Positions 45,569 through 54,645 of a DNA stretch of 64,000 nucleotides are shown one piece after another. The DNA is taken from the NCBI GenBank assembly GCA_964387795.1, contig CAYLYP010000007.1:1-64000 (forward strand), in the 5' to 3' direction. Source of the DNA: CAYLYP01 sp964387795. Lineage in GTDB: Bacteria; Bacteroidota; Bacteroidia; Bacteroidales; UBA7960. Within the stretch, counting starts at the first letter, position 1. Each line of letters starts with the position of its first letter. The notes under the pieces are model-generated. The model saw only the letters and a program-made list of their open reading frames with translations, was not told the DNA's origin and searched no databases. The position numbers and the translations under genes are program-made.

Positions 45569-46140
45569 TCAACAATAAAAGGGCCTACAACCTATTAAAT
45601 CCTGATTAAACATAAAAGGTATTGATTGAATGAAAAGATAAAAAAGTAAAATCATTCAATAGAACCACCCGGTATAAGTTTATTCATAGTCCCAATCCCA
45701 AGGTCATTTTTTTAAATTCACTGTAATACAAATAATTAAGCTTAAAGCGAAATAATATCATTTTATAGTGTAAATAACATGCTTGTTATACTAAGAATAA
45801 ATGAAATAAACATCACTCTTTCAACAGGATAGAAAGCATGCAACAAAAATGATATATAGCAATTAATGCTACTATCTGATTATCTTTTATTTATAAATAG
45901 ACTGATTTAAAGGCATTTACAATTTTAATCCAAATCATTAAGCATTTTATCGTCATTTTTTTCAATATTATTTATCTAATATCGAAAATAAAGAAATAAA
46001 ATGACATAATAAATAAAAAAGGAAATTCAACAGCATAAGAGTATATAATAATCAATATCAATTAGATATAATTTTTTTTAAGATAAAACTAGGCTTTTTT
46101 ATACGTAAAAACCCCAGATACTTTTATGGATAAATCCTGA
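45569..46140. other. AT-rich intergenic region upstream of the polysaccharide locus
   Basis: These 570 bases of very AT-rich DNA separate nadE from the polysaccharide locus. I saw no gene, RNA, element copy or strong hairpin. Confidence 0.45.
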
Positions 46141-46171
46141 TTTACTTTAGAAAACATAATAAATAATTTTG
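46141..46171 (+). promoter_or_regulatory. Predicted promoter of the polysaccharide locus
   Basis: TTTA (46141-46144) is followed after 19 bases by TAATTTTG (46164-46171), a full -7 box with a one-mismatch -33 box. The leader to the glycosylphosphotransferase ATG is about 32 bases. Confidence 0.65.
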
Positions 46172-46210
46172 TAGTAAGAATAAAATAACACTTTCGATTT
46201 TTGACAAGAA

Positions 46211-47665
46211 ATGATACACATAATTTCATTTTTCAGGTTTCTTGAGATGGTAAAAAACAAATACCACCTGAATTTAAAGATTATGATAAGGTTCATAGAG
46301 GTATTTGCTATAATCCTGGCACTTCCTATGTCCTTAACCATGAAATCCATAGGAATAAATGGCATGTCATTTCAGAATCCGGCATTTGTTCAGTATTTTG
46401 TTTACTTTTCATTGTTTGCCTTGTTTTGGTTTGCCTTGTTAAGGCTGACAACAATGGCCATATTGCCCAAAGGGCAAAGGTATTTACATGTTTTCCTTGT
46501 CAATTTCAAAGGCTATTTATTGTTATTTTTAAGCCTTGTGTTATTGTCATTTCTTTTATCATTAAGTAGTGTTTCAACGCTTTTCATTTTCGTCCATATC
46601 AGCGAATGTTTTTTCATATCCCTAAGTTTAAGGGTATTGACCATATTGTTTTTCCGAACTACACATATAAATGGTTATAACCTGAGAAATATCATTATCA
46701 TTGGGGACTCAGAGTCATTTCCATTAATTGACAAGCTACAGCATGAAATTGGATGGGGATACCAAATACGAGCCATCATATCACAATCACGATTTATTAA
46801 AAGGAGATATGAGCATGAAATTCCCATTATAACCGCATCTGAATACGTGAGCTACATACTTGAAAGCCAGGTTGTAGATGAGATATTTTACAGCAAAAAG
46901 AAAATCATCTTATCAGAATTGCGAGCCATATCAAAAATCGCAAATGAGATAGGGGTTGTCTTAAGGGTACAGCGAAATGACATCAATGAAAAATCAGACA
47001 ATATTGAGTTAAAAACCATTAATAGTATAGGTAAGCTAAGCCTGATCAATGTTCCTTCACACAAGCTGGATCTTGACATAAAAAGCATTATAGATGTAGT
47101 ATTCTCTTCACTTGCAGTAGCAATCCTATCGCCTTTCTTTTTAATAATGGCTATCCTTATTAAAATAAGTTCAAAAGGCCCTGTGTTTTTTGCCCAGGAG
47201 AGAGTTGGCCTTAGGGGGCGGAAATTTAAATTGTATAAATTCCGCACAATGGTTGTTGATGCTGAAAAGATGATTGAGAAGCTCATAGACCATAACGAAA
47301 TGGATGGCCCTACCTTTAAAATGAAGAATGACCCCCGCGTAACACCAATAGGAAGGATATTAAGAAAATCGGGCATAGATGAACTGCCACAATTGTTCAA
47401 TGTAATCAGAGGGCAGATGTCACTCATAGGACCCCGTCCACCATTGGAAAGCGAAGTCAGGGAATATGAAAGGTGGCAGTTAAGGCGGCTTTCGGTAAAA
47501 CCTGGCATCACTTGTACCTGGCAGATAATGCCCAACAGGAATGACATTAAGTTTGACAAATGGATGCGCATGGATTTGGACTATATTGATCAATGGTCTA
47601 TTTCAAAAGACATCGGTATTATTTTTAAAACCATTTCTGCAATCGTCCTGGCAACAGGAAGATAA
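46211..47665 (+). CDS. Polyprenyl glycosylphosphotransferase (exopolysaccharide initiating enzyme)
   Basis: This is a 484-residue WbaP/WcaJ-type protein. Four or five membrane segments lie in the first 150 residues, followed by a CoA-binding-like fold (about 155-290, IIIIGDSESFPLIDKL). A further transmembrane helix (about 293-317) leads into the bacterial sugar transferase domain, with ISSKGPVFFAQERVGLRG, KLYKFRTMVVDAE, RKSGIDELPQLFNV, GQMSLIGPRPPL and KPGITCTWQI. It transfers a sugar-1-phosphate to undecaprenyl phosphate and so starts the repeat unit. It is the first gene of the locus and is followed by a strong terminator. Confidence 0.93.
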   Translation: MIHIISFFRFLEMVKNKYHLNLKIMIRFIEVFAIILALPMSLTMKSIGINGMSFQNPAFVQYFVYFSLFALFWFALLRLTTMAILPKGQRYLHVFLVNFKGYLLLFLSLVLLSFLLSLSSVSTLFIFVHISECFFISLSLRVLTILFFRTTHINGYNLRNIIIIGDSESFPLIDKLQHEIGWGYQIRAIISQSRFIKRRYEHEIPIITASEYVSYILESQVVDEIFYSKKKIILSELRAISKIANEIGVVLRVQRNDINEKSDNIELKTINSIGKLSLINVPSHKLDLDIKSIIDVVFSSLAVAILSPFFLIMAILIKISSKGPVFFAQERVGLRGRKFKLYKFRTMVVDAEKMIEKLIDHNEMDGPTFKMKNDPRVTPIGRILRKSGIDELPQLFNVIRGQMSLIGPRPPLESEVREYERWQLRRLSVKPGITCTWQIMPNRNDIKFDKWMRMDLDYIDQWSISKDIGIIFKTISAIVLATGR

Positions 47666-47692
47666 GTGAAAGCTTAAAAGTGGATTATAAGT

Positions 47693-47742
47693 AAAAAAAA
47701 ACGCAGAAAGCTGAATGTTATTCAGCTTTCTGCGTTTTTTAA
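47693..47742. terminator. Bidirectional Rho-independent terminator
   Basis: ACGCAGAAAGCTGAAT (47701-47716) pairs perfectly with 47720-47735 across a GTT loop. It is flanked by an A-run on the left and a T-run on the right, so it can stop transcription from either side. It may separate the initiating enzyme from the rest of the locus. Confidence 0.92.
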
Positions 47743-47843
47743 TTGATTATGTCATATTTCTATTTCCTTAATACATATTTTTTCTTTATTTTTACTTTAA
47801 TCTTCATCCTTCTTTGACTTTCATATTGTAATACCCCAGGCTT

Positions 47844-48683
47844 ATGAAACGCATTATCCTTTTTCGCTACCACCATCAGTTTGAACGAAACAAGGAATTG
47901 CTCCGTTTTTATAAATACCTGAACCCTGAAATAAAAATATTTGGATTATACGGGGGTACAGAAGAAGATTTTGCCCAGGCATCGCAAATACTTGATGGCA
48001 TCCTTGAAAATAATTACATCCTTCAATTATCAGACCCCGACTGGAAATGGAAAAACAGTGATATGGGATTTCAGGCATGGTATAATGACTTTGGGCACAC
48101 CATAGACTTTGACATGCTGCACATCATTGAGTGGGACCTGCTGCTCTTTGAACCCATAGAAAAGCTCTTTGCCCATGTCCCTCAGGGGAATCTGGCACTT
48201 ACAGGCCTTATTAAGCTCGAAAAGATAAAAAACAAATGGTACTGGACCCGGAACGAAAGAAAAAAGAAAGAATGGGAACAATTGCTTGAGTATTTCAAGA
48301 CCAAACACCAATATAACCATCAACCAATGGCTATGATAGGTCCTGCCACAAGCTTACCAAGGGCTTTTTTGGATAAAGTGAGGGGCATTCAAATCCCCGA
48401 CCTTTCGAATGATGAAGTCCGTATTCCAATGTTAGCCCAGGTATTTGGTTTCGAAATTCATGACACTGGTTTCTTCAGGAAATGGTTTTCAAAAAAGGAA
48501 TTCAGATATTTTAATGCAAACAGTTTTGTCATCGAAACAAAATACATCAAAAAAGAACTTGAAAAGAAATATGGAAGGCGGGCTTTTCATCCCTGCAACC
48601 AGGATTTCACAAGTGAAGATCTTATCAATTTACACGAGCTGACAAAAAAAGAAAAGAAAGCCTTTTTCTCATTTAAGAATTAG
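47844..48683 (+). CDS. Unrecognised protein, possibly a GT-A-type glycosyltransferase
   Basis: This 279-residue soluble protein has no signal or membrane segment. It opens with a beta strand and helix (MKRIILFRYHHQFERNKELL), then FGLYGGTEEDF. A central HIIEWDLLLFEPIEKLF looks like the end of a Rossmann-like half, with an acidic site where GT-A enzymes carry DxD. Later, MLAQVFGFEIHDTGFF resembles an acceptor-side region. Its place in a polysaccharide locus, one base before the beta-helix gene, supports sugar transfer. I do not recognise the family with certainty. Confidence 0.5.
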   Translation: MKRIILFRYHHQFERNKELLRFYKYLNPEIKIFGLYGGTEEDFAQASQILDGILENNYILQLSDPDWKWKNSDMGFQAWYNDFGHTIDFDMLHIIEWDLLLFEPIEKLFAHVPQGNLALTGLIKLEKIKNKWYWTRNERKKKEWEQLLEYFKTKHQYNHQPMAMIGPATSLPRAFLDKVRGIQIPDLSNDEVRIPMLAQVFGFEIHDTGFFRKWFSKKEFRYFNANSFVIETKYIKKELEKKYGRRAFHPCNQDFTSEDLINLHELTKKEKKAFFSFKN

Positions 48684-48684
48684 C

Positions 48685-50064
48685 ATGATGCCATTTATAA
48701 AAAACTTACGCATATTCTCAATATACATACTACTCACTTTCAATACCCAGGCTTTACTGTTCAGCCAGTTTACGAGCAATAAAGCTATTGAAATTACAGG
48801 AGCCGGGATAAAGGAAATGCCATTGTGGGAGCCTCCATTAAATGCAGTATTTATAGATCCCAAGAATGTTGATGACCCCAAAAAAGATGGAAGTGTAAAG
48901 CATCCTTTTAGTTCATTTGAAGAAATAAAATGGAAAGACAATACGGTATATGCCTTGAAAAGGAACACTGAAATCATTGTTTCGGAAGCAATAATGTTAT
49001 CGGCCAATCAAATTACGCTTGCTTCCTATGGCAGTGGTTCCAGACCAAGGATATTCAGCACAACAGAAAAACATGCGCTTACATCAAAATGGGAAAACGC
49101 AAACAAAATCACAATAAGGGACATTGAGATACATGCCCCAAAAGCCGAAAGCGGGATTATCATCAGAACGGGAAGCAAGGATGCCAGTATTATTAATTGC
49201 GTTATTCATGGCCCCCGATGGGGAATCAGGGTATTAAATGACATTGATAAGGTTTTTATCCATAATACTGAAATCTTCCACATAAAGGAAGATGGCATTT
49301 TCATGAAACAAACCAGTAATATTGAGATTTCAAATTGTTATATCCATCATGTCAACCAGTTCTGGCAATCACCATCCACAGCAGAAAGCGATGCCCCGGG
49401 AGATGGGATTCAGCTTTACTTATGTAATCGATGGCACATCCATCATAACTTCATCGACCGTTCTGATTCAGGAAATAAATTTTGTATCATTTCCAACAAT
49501 CCCGAACAAGAAAATGGACTGATTGAATATAATTATCTGATAGGCCCTATTAAAGAAGGCTTTGCAATATATCTGGGAGACGGGAAGAACCACATTGTCA
49601 GGTATAATATTATTTATGGAGATTGTAAATCGCCCTTTTGGTCCCATGCTTCTGACTTACAAATATACTATAACATATTTGCTTACTTCCAGGGGCCATT
49701 GTTTGTCAGCAAGAATGCCGACATCTTTAACAACCTGTTTTATCAAACAACGGCAGGCATTGAAGGAGGGAGAATAAATGCTTTCAACAATATATTCGAG
49801 CTACAGAATGTAAAATGCACGGTTTTTAAGGTAAGCCAGCTTAACGAATCAAACAATTTATATACAAGGGGGCTTCCCACGAAAGCATCTTTTATGGGTG
49901 ACGCCAAATTTATTGCCCCGGAAAAAGGGGACTTCAGGCCTGGTGCATCTTCATCCTGCATAAAAAAAGGAAAGCTTACCTTTGTATCAAAAGACCTGTT
50001 AGGCAATACCATCCCATCAGGCATGCTCCCCGATATTGGTCCCATTCAATATACCCAAGAGTAA
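48685..50064 (+). CDS. Exported right-handed parallel beta-helix protein
   Basis: This 459-residue protein has an N-terminal signal sequence (FSIYILLTFNTQALLFSQ). A linker with VFIDPKNVDDPKKDGSVKHP follows, then at least nine beta-helix turns (about 90-400) rich in Asn and in IxxNxI/H steps (ITIRDIEIHAPKAES, IINCVIHG, KVFIHNTEIFHI, IEISNCYIHHV, WHIHHNFIDRSDSG). Such folds occur in polysaccharide lyases and mannuronan-type epimerases. It has no T9SS tail, so it may stay in the periplasm. An Asp/His-rich groove (SDAPGDGIQLYLCNRWHI) could hold the active site. The exact activity is unknown. Confidence 0.8.
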   Translation: MMPFIKNLRIFSIYILLTFNTQALLFSQFTSNKAIEITGAGIKEMPLWEPPLNAVFIDPKNVDDPKKDGSVKHPFSSFEEIKWKDNTVYALKRNTEIIVSEAIMLSANQITLASYGSGSRPRIFSTTEKHALTSKWENANKITIRDIEIHAPKAESGIIIRTGSKDASIINCVIHGPRWGIRVLNDIDKVFIHNTEIFHIKEDGIFMKQTSNIEISNCYIHHVNQFWQSPSTAESDAPGDGIQLYLCNRWHIHHNFIDRSDSGNKFCIISNNPEQENGLIEYNYLIGPIKEGFAIYLGDGKNHIVRYNIIYGDCKSPFWSHASDLQIYYNIFAYFQGPLFVSKNADIFNNLFYQTTAGIEGGRINAFNNIFELQNVKCTVFKVSQLNESNNLYTRGLPTKASFMGDAKFIAPEKGDFRPGASSSCIKKGKLTFVSKDLLGNTIPSGMLPDIGPIQYTQE

Positions 50065-50067
50065 CAA

Positions 50068-50240
50068 AGACCAACTGAAAAGCACTTAAAAAGCAGTATT
50101 GTATCAATTGTTATAAGGTTTCCTTGCCATATTCACTTTTATGTATGTGTTATATTTAATTTGTTATTAAGGCATCATCTGCTCTCTTGTCATCTGTTTT
50201 TTATTCAATTTAGCCATGTTACCTTGCATCGGTGACTATA
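50068..50240 (+). repeat. Decayed copy of the 237-bp element without right end (50.1 kb)
   Basis: Left-end words ACTGAAAAGCACTTAAAAAG then GTATTGTATC align with the intact element's CTGAAAAACACTTAACAAG and CATGCATC. Further right, TTAAGGCATCATCTGCT and CAATTTAGCCATGTTACC match its core. The right inverted repeat is gone. The copy fills most of the 346-base gap between the beta-helix and GT8 genes. Confidence 0.7.
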
Positions 50241-50377
50241 ATACAATGATTGCCTGGCATTAGCTTTACATATCAAATTGAAGTTGTATTACTATCCGGA
50301 TTAATAATTTACAACAGGATTTGTTTGTGATATTTATTTTTTACACACAACTAACTATTAATTTATCTTATTTATGA

Positions 50378-50385
50378 TACTTTTG
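50378..50385 (+). promoter_or_regulatory. Possible -7 box of the GT8 gene
   Basis: TACTTTTG matches TAnnTTTG exactly and lies 25 bases before the GT8 start. No TTTG is visible 19-21 bases upstream, so this is only a partial promoter. Confidence 0.35.
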
Positions 50386-50410
50386 TATATACAAAGACAA
50401 AAATGAATGA

Positions 50411-51391
50411 ATGGATATTTTAAATAATAACAAAGCAACAATACATATAGCCTGTGCCATTGATGATGCATTCAGATATCCGCTTGGCGTTACGCTTCAA
50501 TCGATATTTGCGAGCAATAAAAACAACCGGATAAAAATTCATTTGTTTAGTGCGGCATGCTCAGATGAGACGATAGCATTGTTTGAAAAACTTTGTATAT
50601 CAAACAAGCAGTTGTTTCGTTATTACCATTTGAAAAATCTACTATTCGAAGGCCTGCCACATAATGACAGGATATCTTTTGCGTCCTATTACAGGTTATT
50701 GACAGCAGGTCTTATCGAGGAAGAAGTCAGGCAATATATATACCTTGATGCAGATACAATTGTAAGGGCTGATCTGGCTCCATTGTTCAATACAGATTTA
50801 GGCCCATCCATCATTGGGGCAGTAAATGATGTAGCCGCCATAGATATGAATGTCCATATCAAACACGATATCCCTGCCCCTTATCTATATTTCAATGCGG
50901 GGGTATTGCTTATCGACAGGCTTAAATGGATTGAAAATGATATAACAAGGCAGGTTTTTGGGTATATAAAAACGAATCAAGAAAAATGCACTTTCTGGGA
51001 TCAAGATGGATTAAATGCCGTGTTATACAAACATTGCCTTCATCTTCACCCCAAATGGAACCAGCAAATTGCAATGTTTTATTGTTCAAAAAGTGCAATG
51101 GACAAAGCATATCCAATGGGATATACTGAGGCGCTTTCAAATCCCTGCATTGTCCACTATAATGGAAGCGAAAAACCCTGGGATACTTTTACTGCACATC
51201 CTTTTTCACAAGACTTCAAAAAAAATGCTTCACAAATCAGTATTTTCGATTTGCCAAAATCAAAGAAACCATTTATGAAGCAACTTAAACGACATCTGGC
51301 ATACAGGATAATGGGATGGAAAAACGTCAACAGATATATCTACAACAAATACAAACAAATCAGACTGGAGCGGGAAAACCAATTGAAATAA
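50411..51391 (+). CDS. Glycosyltransferase family 8 protein
   Basis: This is a 326-residue GT-A enzyme. HIACAIDDAFRYPLGVTLQSI opens the fold, YIYLDADTIVRADLAPLF (about 107-124) carries the metal-binding DxD, and the retaining-GT8 blocks YFNAGVLLIDRLKW and DQDGLNAVL follow. A C-terminal HYNGSEKPW supplies the usual GT8 closing motif. It adds a hexose from a UDP-sugar with retention. Two other ATGs lie four and eight bases upstream in the other frames (ATGAATGAATGG), each opening a very short frame. The next gene starts three bases after the stop. Confidence 0.92.
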   Translation: MDILNNNKATIHIACAIDDAFRYPLGVTLQSIFASNKNNRIKIHLFSAACSDETIALFEKLCISNKQLFRYYHLKNLLFEGLPHNDRISFASYYRLLTAGLIEEEVRQYIYLDADTIVRADLAPLFNTDLGPSIIGAVNDVAAIDMNVHIKHDIPAPYLYFNAGVLLIDRLKWIENDITRQVFGYIKTNQEKCTFWDQDGLNAVLYKHCLHLHPKWNQQIAMFYCSKSAMDKAYPMGYTEALSNPCIVHYNGSEKPWDTFTAHPFSQDFKKNASQISIFDLPKSKKPFMKQLKRHLAYRIMGWKNVNRYIYNKYKQIRLERENQLK

Positions 51392-51393
51392 CC

Positions 51394-52560
51394 ATGGACA
51401 TTGAAAAAACACAAAGGAAAAAAATCCTCTACCTCACGCACAGGGATGCAAAAGACAAAAGAGAGTGGTCGGGAACGCTGTATTATATGGCAAAATCCTT
51501 ACAAACCCATGCAGGAGATGTAGTTTATGCAGGACCATATAATCCCTTGTTTATGGTTTATTTTATTAAAGCCATTAATAAGCTTTCCATACTGTTGCTG
51601 AGAAAAAAATACAGCATGCCCTACAACCTCCTCCAATCTTATCTCTATAAGTGGCGGTTCACAAAAATCATAAGAAGGGAAAGGCCAGATGTAATCTTTG
51701 CTGCCTCAGCATCGGGCGAAATGAGCCAGTTGGAAATCCCCCAGCCAATCATCTATTTGGGCGATATCACTTTTGAGCTTTTGAAGGATCATTATCCAAA
51801 CTACCAAAACTTATCAAGGTTTTCGTTATGGGAAAGCCGTTTAATTGAAAAGAAGACATTTGAAAAAGCAGCCGCTTTGGTATTATCATCGCAGTGGGCA
51901 GCCGATTCGGCATTAAAAGATTACCAATCGCCTCCTGAAAAGATCCATATCATCCCTTATGGGGCCAATATGGATAAAGTCCCTACTAATGAAGAGGCCA
52001 TTCAAAAACAAGGCTTCAGTCCGTGCAGGTTCTTATTCTTAGGCCTGGATTGGGTAAGAAAAGGCGGCGACATGGTTTTTAAGACCTTTGAAATCCTTCA
52101 GCAAAAGGGTTATGATGTCCATCTCACCGTTTGTGGATGCATCCCTCCCCCACAATATCAAAACCCTAAAATGACGGTAATCCCATTCCTGAACAAAAAT
52201 ATTGAATCAGAAGAGAAAAGGTTATTCCAGATATTAAGCGAAACGCATTTCCTGTTTGTCCCATCCAGGTCAGATTGCACACCTATTGTCTTTTGCGAGG
52301 CCAATGCTTTTGGCATCCCTGTTATCACTACCAATGCAGGGGGAATTGCTTCAGTGATTGAAGATGGTTTTAATGGACACACCTTATCTTTGGATGCCAA
52401 TCCCGAAGATTATGCCATTGCCTTAAACCCTTACTTCAAAGACCCTGAGCTATATAAACAACTTGTCAAAAACAGTCGTGATGCATATAATTCAAAACTG
52501 AACTGGGATCATTGGGGCAGGTCGCTGGCACAAATCATTGAACAATTAACAAATAAATAG
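51394..52560 (+). CDS. Glycosyltransferase family 4 protein
   Basis: This is a 388-residue GT-B enzyme. The frame is open further upstream into the GT8 gene, but the ATG at 51394 gives the natural start MDIEKTQRKKILYLTHRD just after the GT8 stop. The N-domain includes YLGDITFELLKDHYP. The C-domain has RFLFLGLDWVRKGGDMVFK and the E-x7-E-type block FCEANAFGIPVITTNAGG (about 300-317), as in retaining GT4 enzymes. It shares the operon with neighbouring transferases. Confidence 0.9.
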   Translation: MDIEKTQRKKILYLTHRDAKDKREWSGTLYYMAKSLQTHAGDVVYAGPYNPLFMVYFIKAINKLSILLLRKKYSMPYNLLQSYLYKWRFTKIIRRERPDVIFAASASGEMSQLEIPQPIIYLGDITFELLKDHYPNYQNLSRFSLWESRLIEKKTFEKAAALVLSSQWAADSALKDYQSPPEKIHIIPYGANMDKVPTNEEAIQKQGFSPCRFLFLGLDWVRKGGDMVFKTFEILQQKGYDVHLTVCGCIPPPQYQNPKMTVIPFLNKNIESEEKRLFQILSETHFLFVPSRSDCTPIVFCEANAFGIPVITTNAGGIASVIEDGFNGHTLSLDANPEDYAIALNPYFKDPELYKQLVKNSRDAYNSKLNWDHWGRSLAQIIEQLTNK

Positions 52561-52594
52561 CATTGTTCGTTTTTGAAACCCTGAATACATTCCT

Positions 52595-53644
52595 ATGGCA
52601 AAGCCAAAGTGTTATTTTTATCCAAATTCCTCCAAGCAAACCCAATCGGAAGTGAACCCTTATACATCCTTGATGACAGAAGGGTTGGAAAACGATTTCA
52701 GGGTAGTGAACAAAGAACGCCCAACAGGTAAGGGCTTCTTTGACTTTCTAAGGTATGCCATCGGTGTTGATTTCTTATTTGCAAACTGGATAGAAGAGCT
52801 TCCTGATAAGAAATATGGGTTCATTCAATCTTTCCTTTTTGTTTTCATCATTAAAATCAGGAAGCTTTTAGGTTTCAAATTCGTATGGGTAATGCACAAT
52901 AAATCGACCCATGACCGTGCAAATGCCCGTGCAAAAAAAATCCTGTATTCCTTTATTGTAAAAAACAGCGATCTGATTCTTACCCATTCATCAGAAGGGA
53001 TTAAAAACGCAATCCAAAACTATGGCCATAACGGGAAAAACATTGTTTTTCTCCATCACCCTGTAGGCACAAGGAAAGCATACAATCCGGATCTACCAAA
53101 AACATACGATGTATTAATCTGGGGAAAAATCTCAGCGTATAAGGGCATAAAAGAATTTGTAAGCTTTTTTGCTCAAAACAAGGCCTTACTAAAGAACCGC
53201 AAAATCCTCATTGCAGGAAAGTTTTTTTCTGAATCATATTACAATGAGGTAATGGAAATAACGCCTCCACAGATAAGCATACTCAACGAATATGTTGATG
53301 ACAATAAACTTTCAAGCTTGATTTCATCCAGCAAAGCCATCTTATTTACCTATAATCCGGCTTCGGTATTAAGTTCAGGGGCACTGATGACAAGCCTTGA
53401 ACACCCTGTTTTTATCTTTGGACCCAATACTGCTGCCTTTGCTGACCTGGCTGAAGAAGGCATTATCCATACATACGAAAACTTTAATGACCTGGCTTCC
53501 AAATTAGATATAGTCCTTGACAGTAATTTTGATAAGAAAGAGATGATGTCAAGGCAGGAGGATTTCGTGATCAATCATAGCTGGGAAGAAACAAGCAATG
53601 CACTAAATAAGCAAATCCTTCAATTGCTTAACAATCATTCCTGA
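52595..53644 (+). CDS. Probable GT-B-fold glycosyltransferase
   Basis: This 349-residue protein has two Rossmann-like halves. N-terminal parts are FLFANWIEELPDKKYGF and VWVMHNKSTHDRANA. The C-terminal half has the typical strand-loop VLIWGKISAYKGIKEF, and HTYENFNDLASKLD toward the end. The catalytic block is less canonical than in GT4 neighbours. GALMTSLEHPVFIFGPN occupies the place of the nucleotide-binding loop. It follows the GT4 gene by 34 bases in the same direction, consistent with one assembly pathway. Confidence 0.75.
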   Translation: MAKPKCYFYPNSSKQTQSEVNPYTSLMTEGLENDFRVVNKERPTGKGFFDFLRYAIGVDFLFANWIEELPDKKYGFIQSFLFVFIIKIRKLLGFKFVWVMHNKSTHDRANARAKKILYSFIVKNSDLILTHSSEGIKNAIQNYGHNGKNIVFLHHPVGTRKAYNPDLPKTYDVLIWGKISAYKGIKEFVSFFAQNKALLKNRKILIAGKFFSESYYNEVMEITPPQISILNEYVDDNKLSSLISSSKAILFTYNPASVLSSGALMTSLEHPVFIFGPNTAAFADLAEEGIIHTYENFNDLASKLDIVLDSNFDKKEMMSRQEDFVINHSWEETSNALNKQILQLLNNHS

Positions 53645-53715
53645 GGTTTAAACAATAACACAAACAGTCATAACAAAAAGCATCATATCAAACGGCCCAA
53701 TTAAAGAAGTATCAG

Positions 53716-54621
53716 ATGAACCATCAAAACATAAAATACATAATCGTCTCACCGGTAAGAAATGAAGAAAAATTTCTAAGGGAAACCATTGAATGTGTAT
53801 TAAAACAAAATATCCTGCCCCTTGAATTCATACTTGTTAATGATGGATCGACTGATAGCACACCCCTCATTATTGATGAATACAAATCGAAATACCCCTG
53901 GATAAAAAGCATTGATATTAAAGACAGAGGCTTTTATTACCCTGGAACAGGGATTGTAAACACATTCTATAAAGGTTTTGAAACCATAGAAAACAAAGAC
54001 TGGGACTTCCTTGTTAAGCTGGATTGCGACTTAAGCTTTGAGCCTGATTACTTTGAACGGATCTTTAATGAATTTTTCAAAGACCCCAACTTAGGGATTG
54101 CAAGCGGGGCTACATATATTCAACAGGGCGGGCAGCTCCGTCAGGAGAAAGCACAGGAAGACCATCCCTGGGGTGCATCAAAAGTTTACAAACGCAAGTG
54201 TTATGATGACATTGGGGGCATAAAGCCCATTCCGGGCTGGGATCTTGCAGATTTGCTTTCAGCCCAGATGACAGGATATACAACCCGATGTTTCTTCAAT
54301 CTTGTCCTCATTCACCACAGGCCAACCGGTGCCCGGAGAACAGGGCTCTCAGGTGGCTTTTATCAGAATGGGAAAAACTGCTATAAGTTCGGTTACTCAT
54401 TTCTTTATACATTCCTTAAAGGCATTTACCGTTTATTGGACAAACCCCTTTTCTTTGGTGGTCTGGGACTCATTGCCGGATATATTGTTGCTTCCATTAA
54501 AAAGGAAAACTATATCTTTGATAAAGACATGAGGGCGTTTTTAAGAAAAAAGCAAAAAAATGAACTGCATAAAAGGCTGAAATTTACTAATCAAAATTCG
54601 CAACCAATTAAAAAGGATTAA
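53716..54621 (+). CDS. Glycosyltransferase family 2 protein
   Basis: This is a 301-residue GT-A enzyme. YIIVSPVRNEEKFLRETIECVL (about 10-31) and LVNDGSTDSTPLI form the nucleotide site, and LVKLDCDLSFEPDYF carries the DxD. A second acidic site is near IPGWDLADLL. The C-terminal 90 residues include one hydrophobic stretch (LFFGGLGLIAGYIVAS) that probably anchors the protein to the inner membrane. The donor sugar cannot be read from the sequence. It lies 25 bases before the polymerase-like gene. Confidence 0.9.
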   Translation: MNHQNIKYIIVSPVRNEEKFLRETIECVLKQNILPLEFILVNDGSTDSTPLIIDEYKSKYPWIKSIDIKDRGFYYPGTGIVNTFYKGFETIENKDWDFLVKLDCDLSFEPDYFERIFNEFFKDPNLGIASGATYIQQGGQLRQEKAQEDHPWGASKVYKRKCYDDIGGIKPIPGWDLADLLSAQMTGYTTRCFFNLVLIHHRPTGARRTGLSGGFYQNGKNCYKFGYSFLYTFLKGIYRLLDKPLFFGGLGLIAGYIVASIKKENYIFDKDMRAFLRKKQKNELHKRLKFTNQNSQPIKKD

Positions 54622-54645
54622 TTCCCTTTTCAATCAAAACCACCG

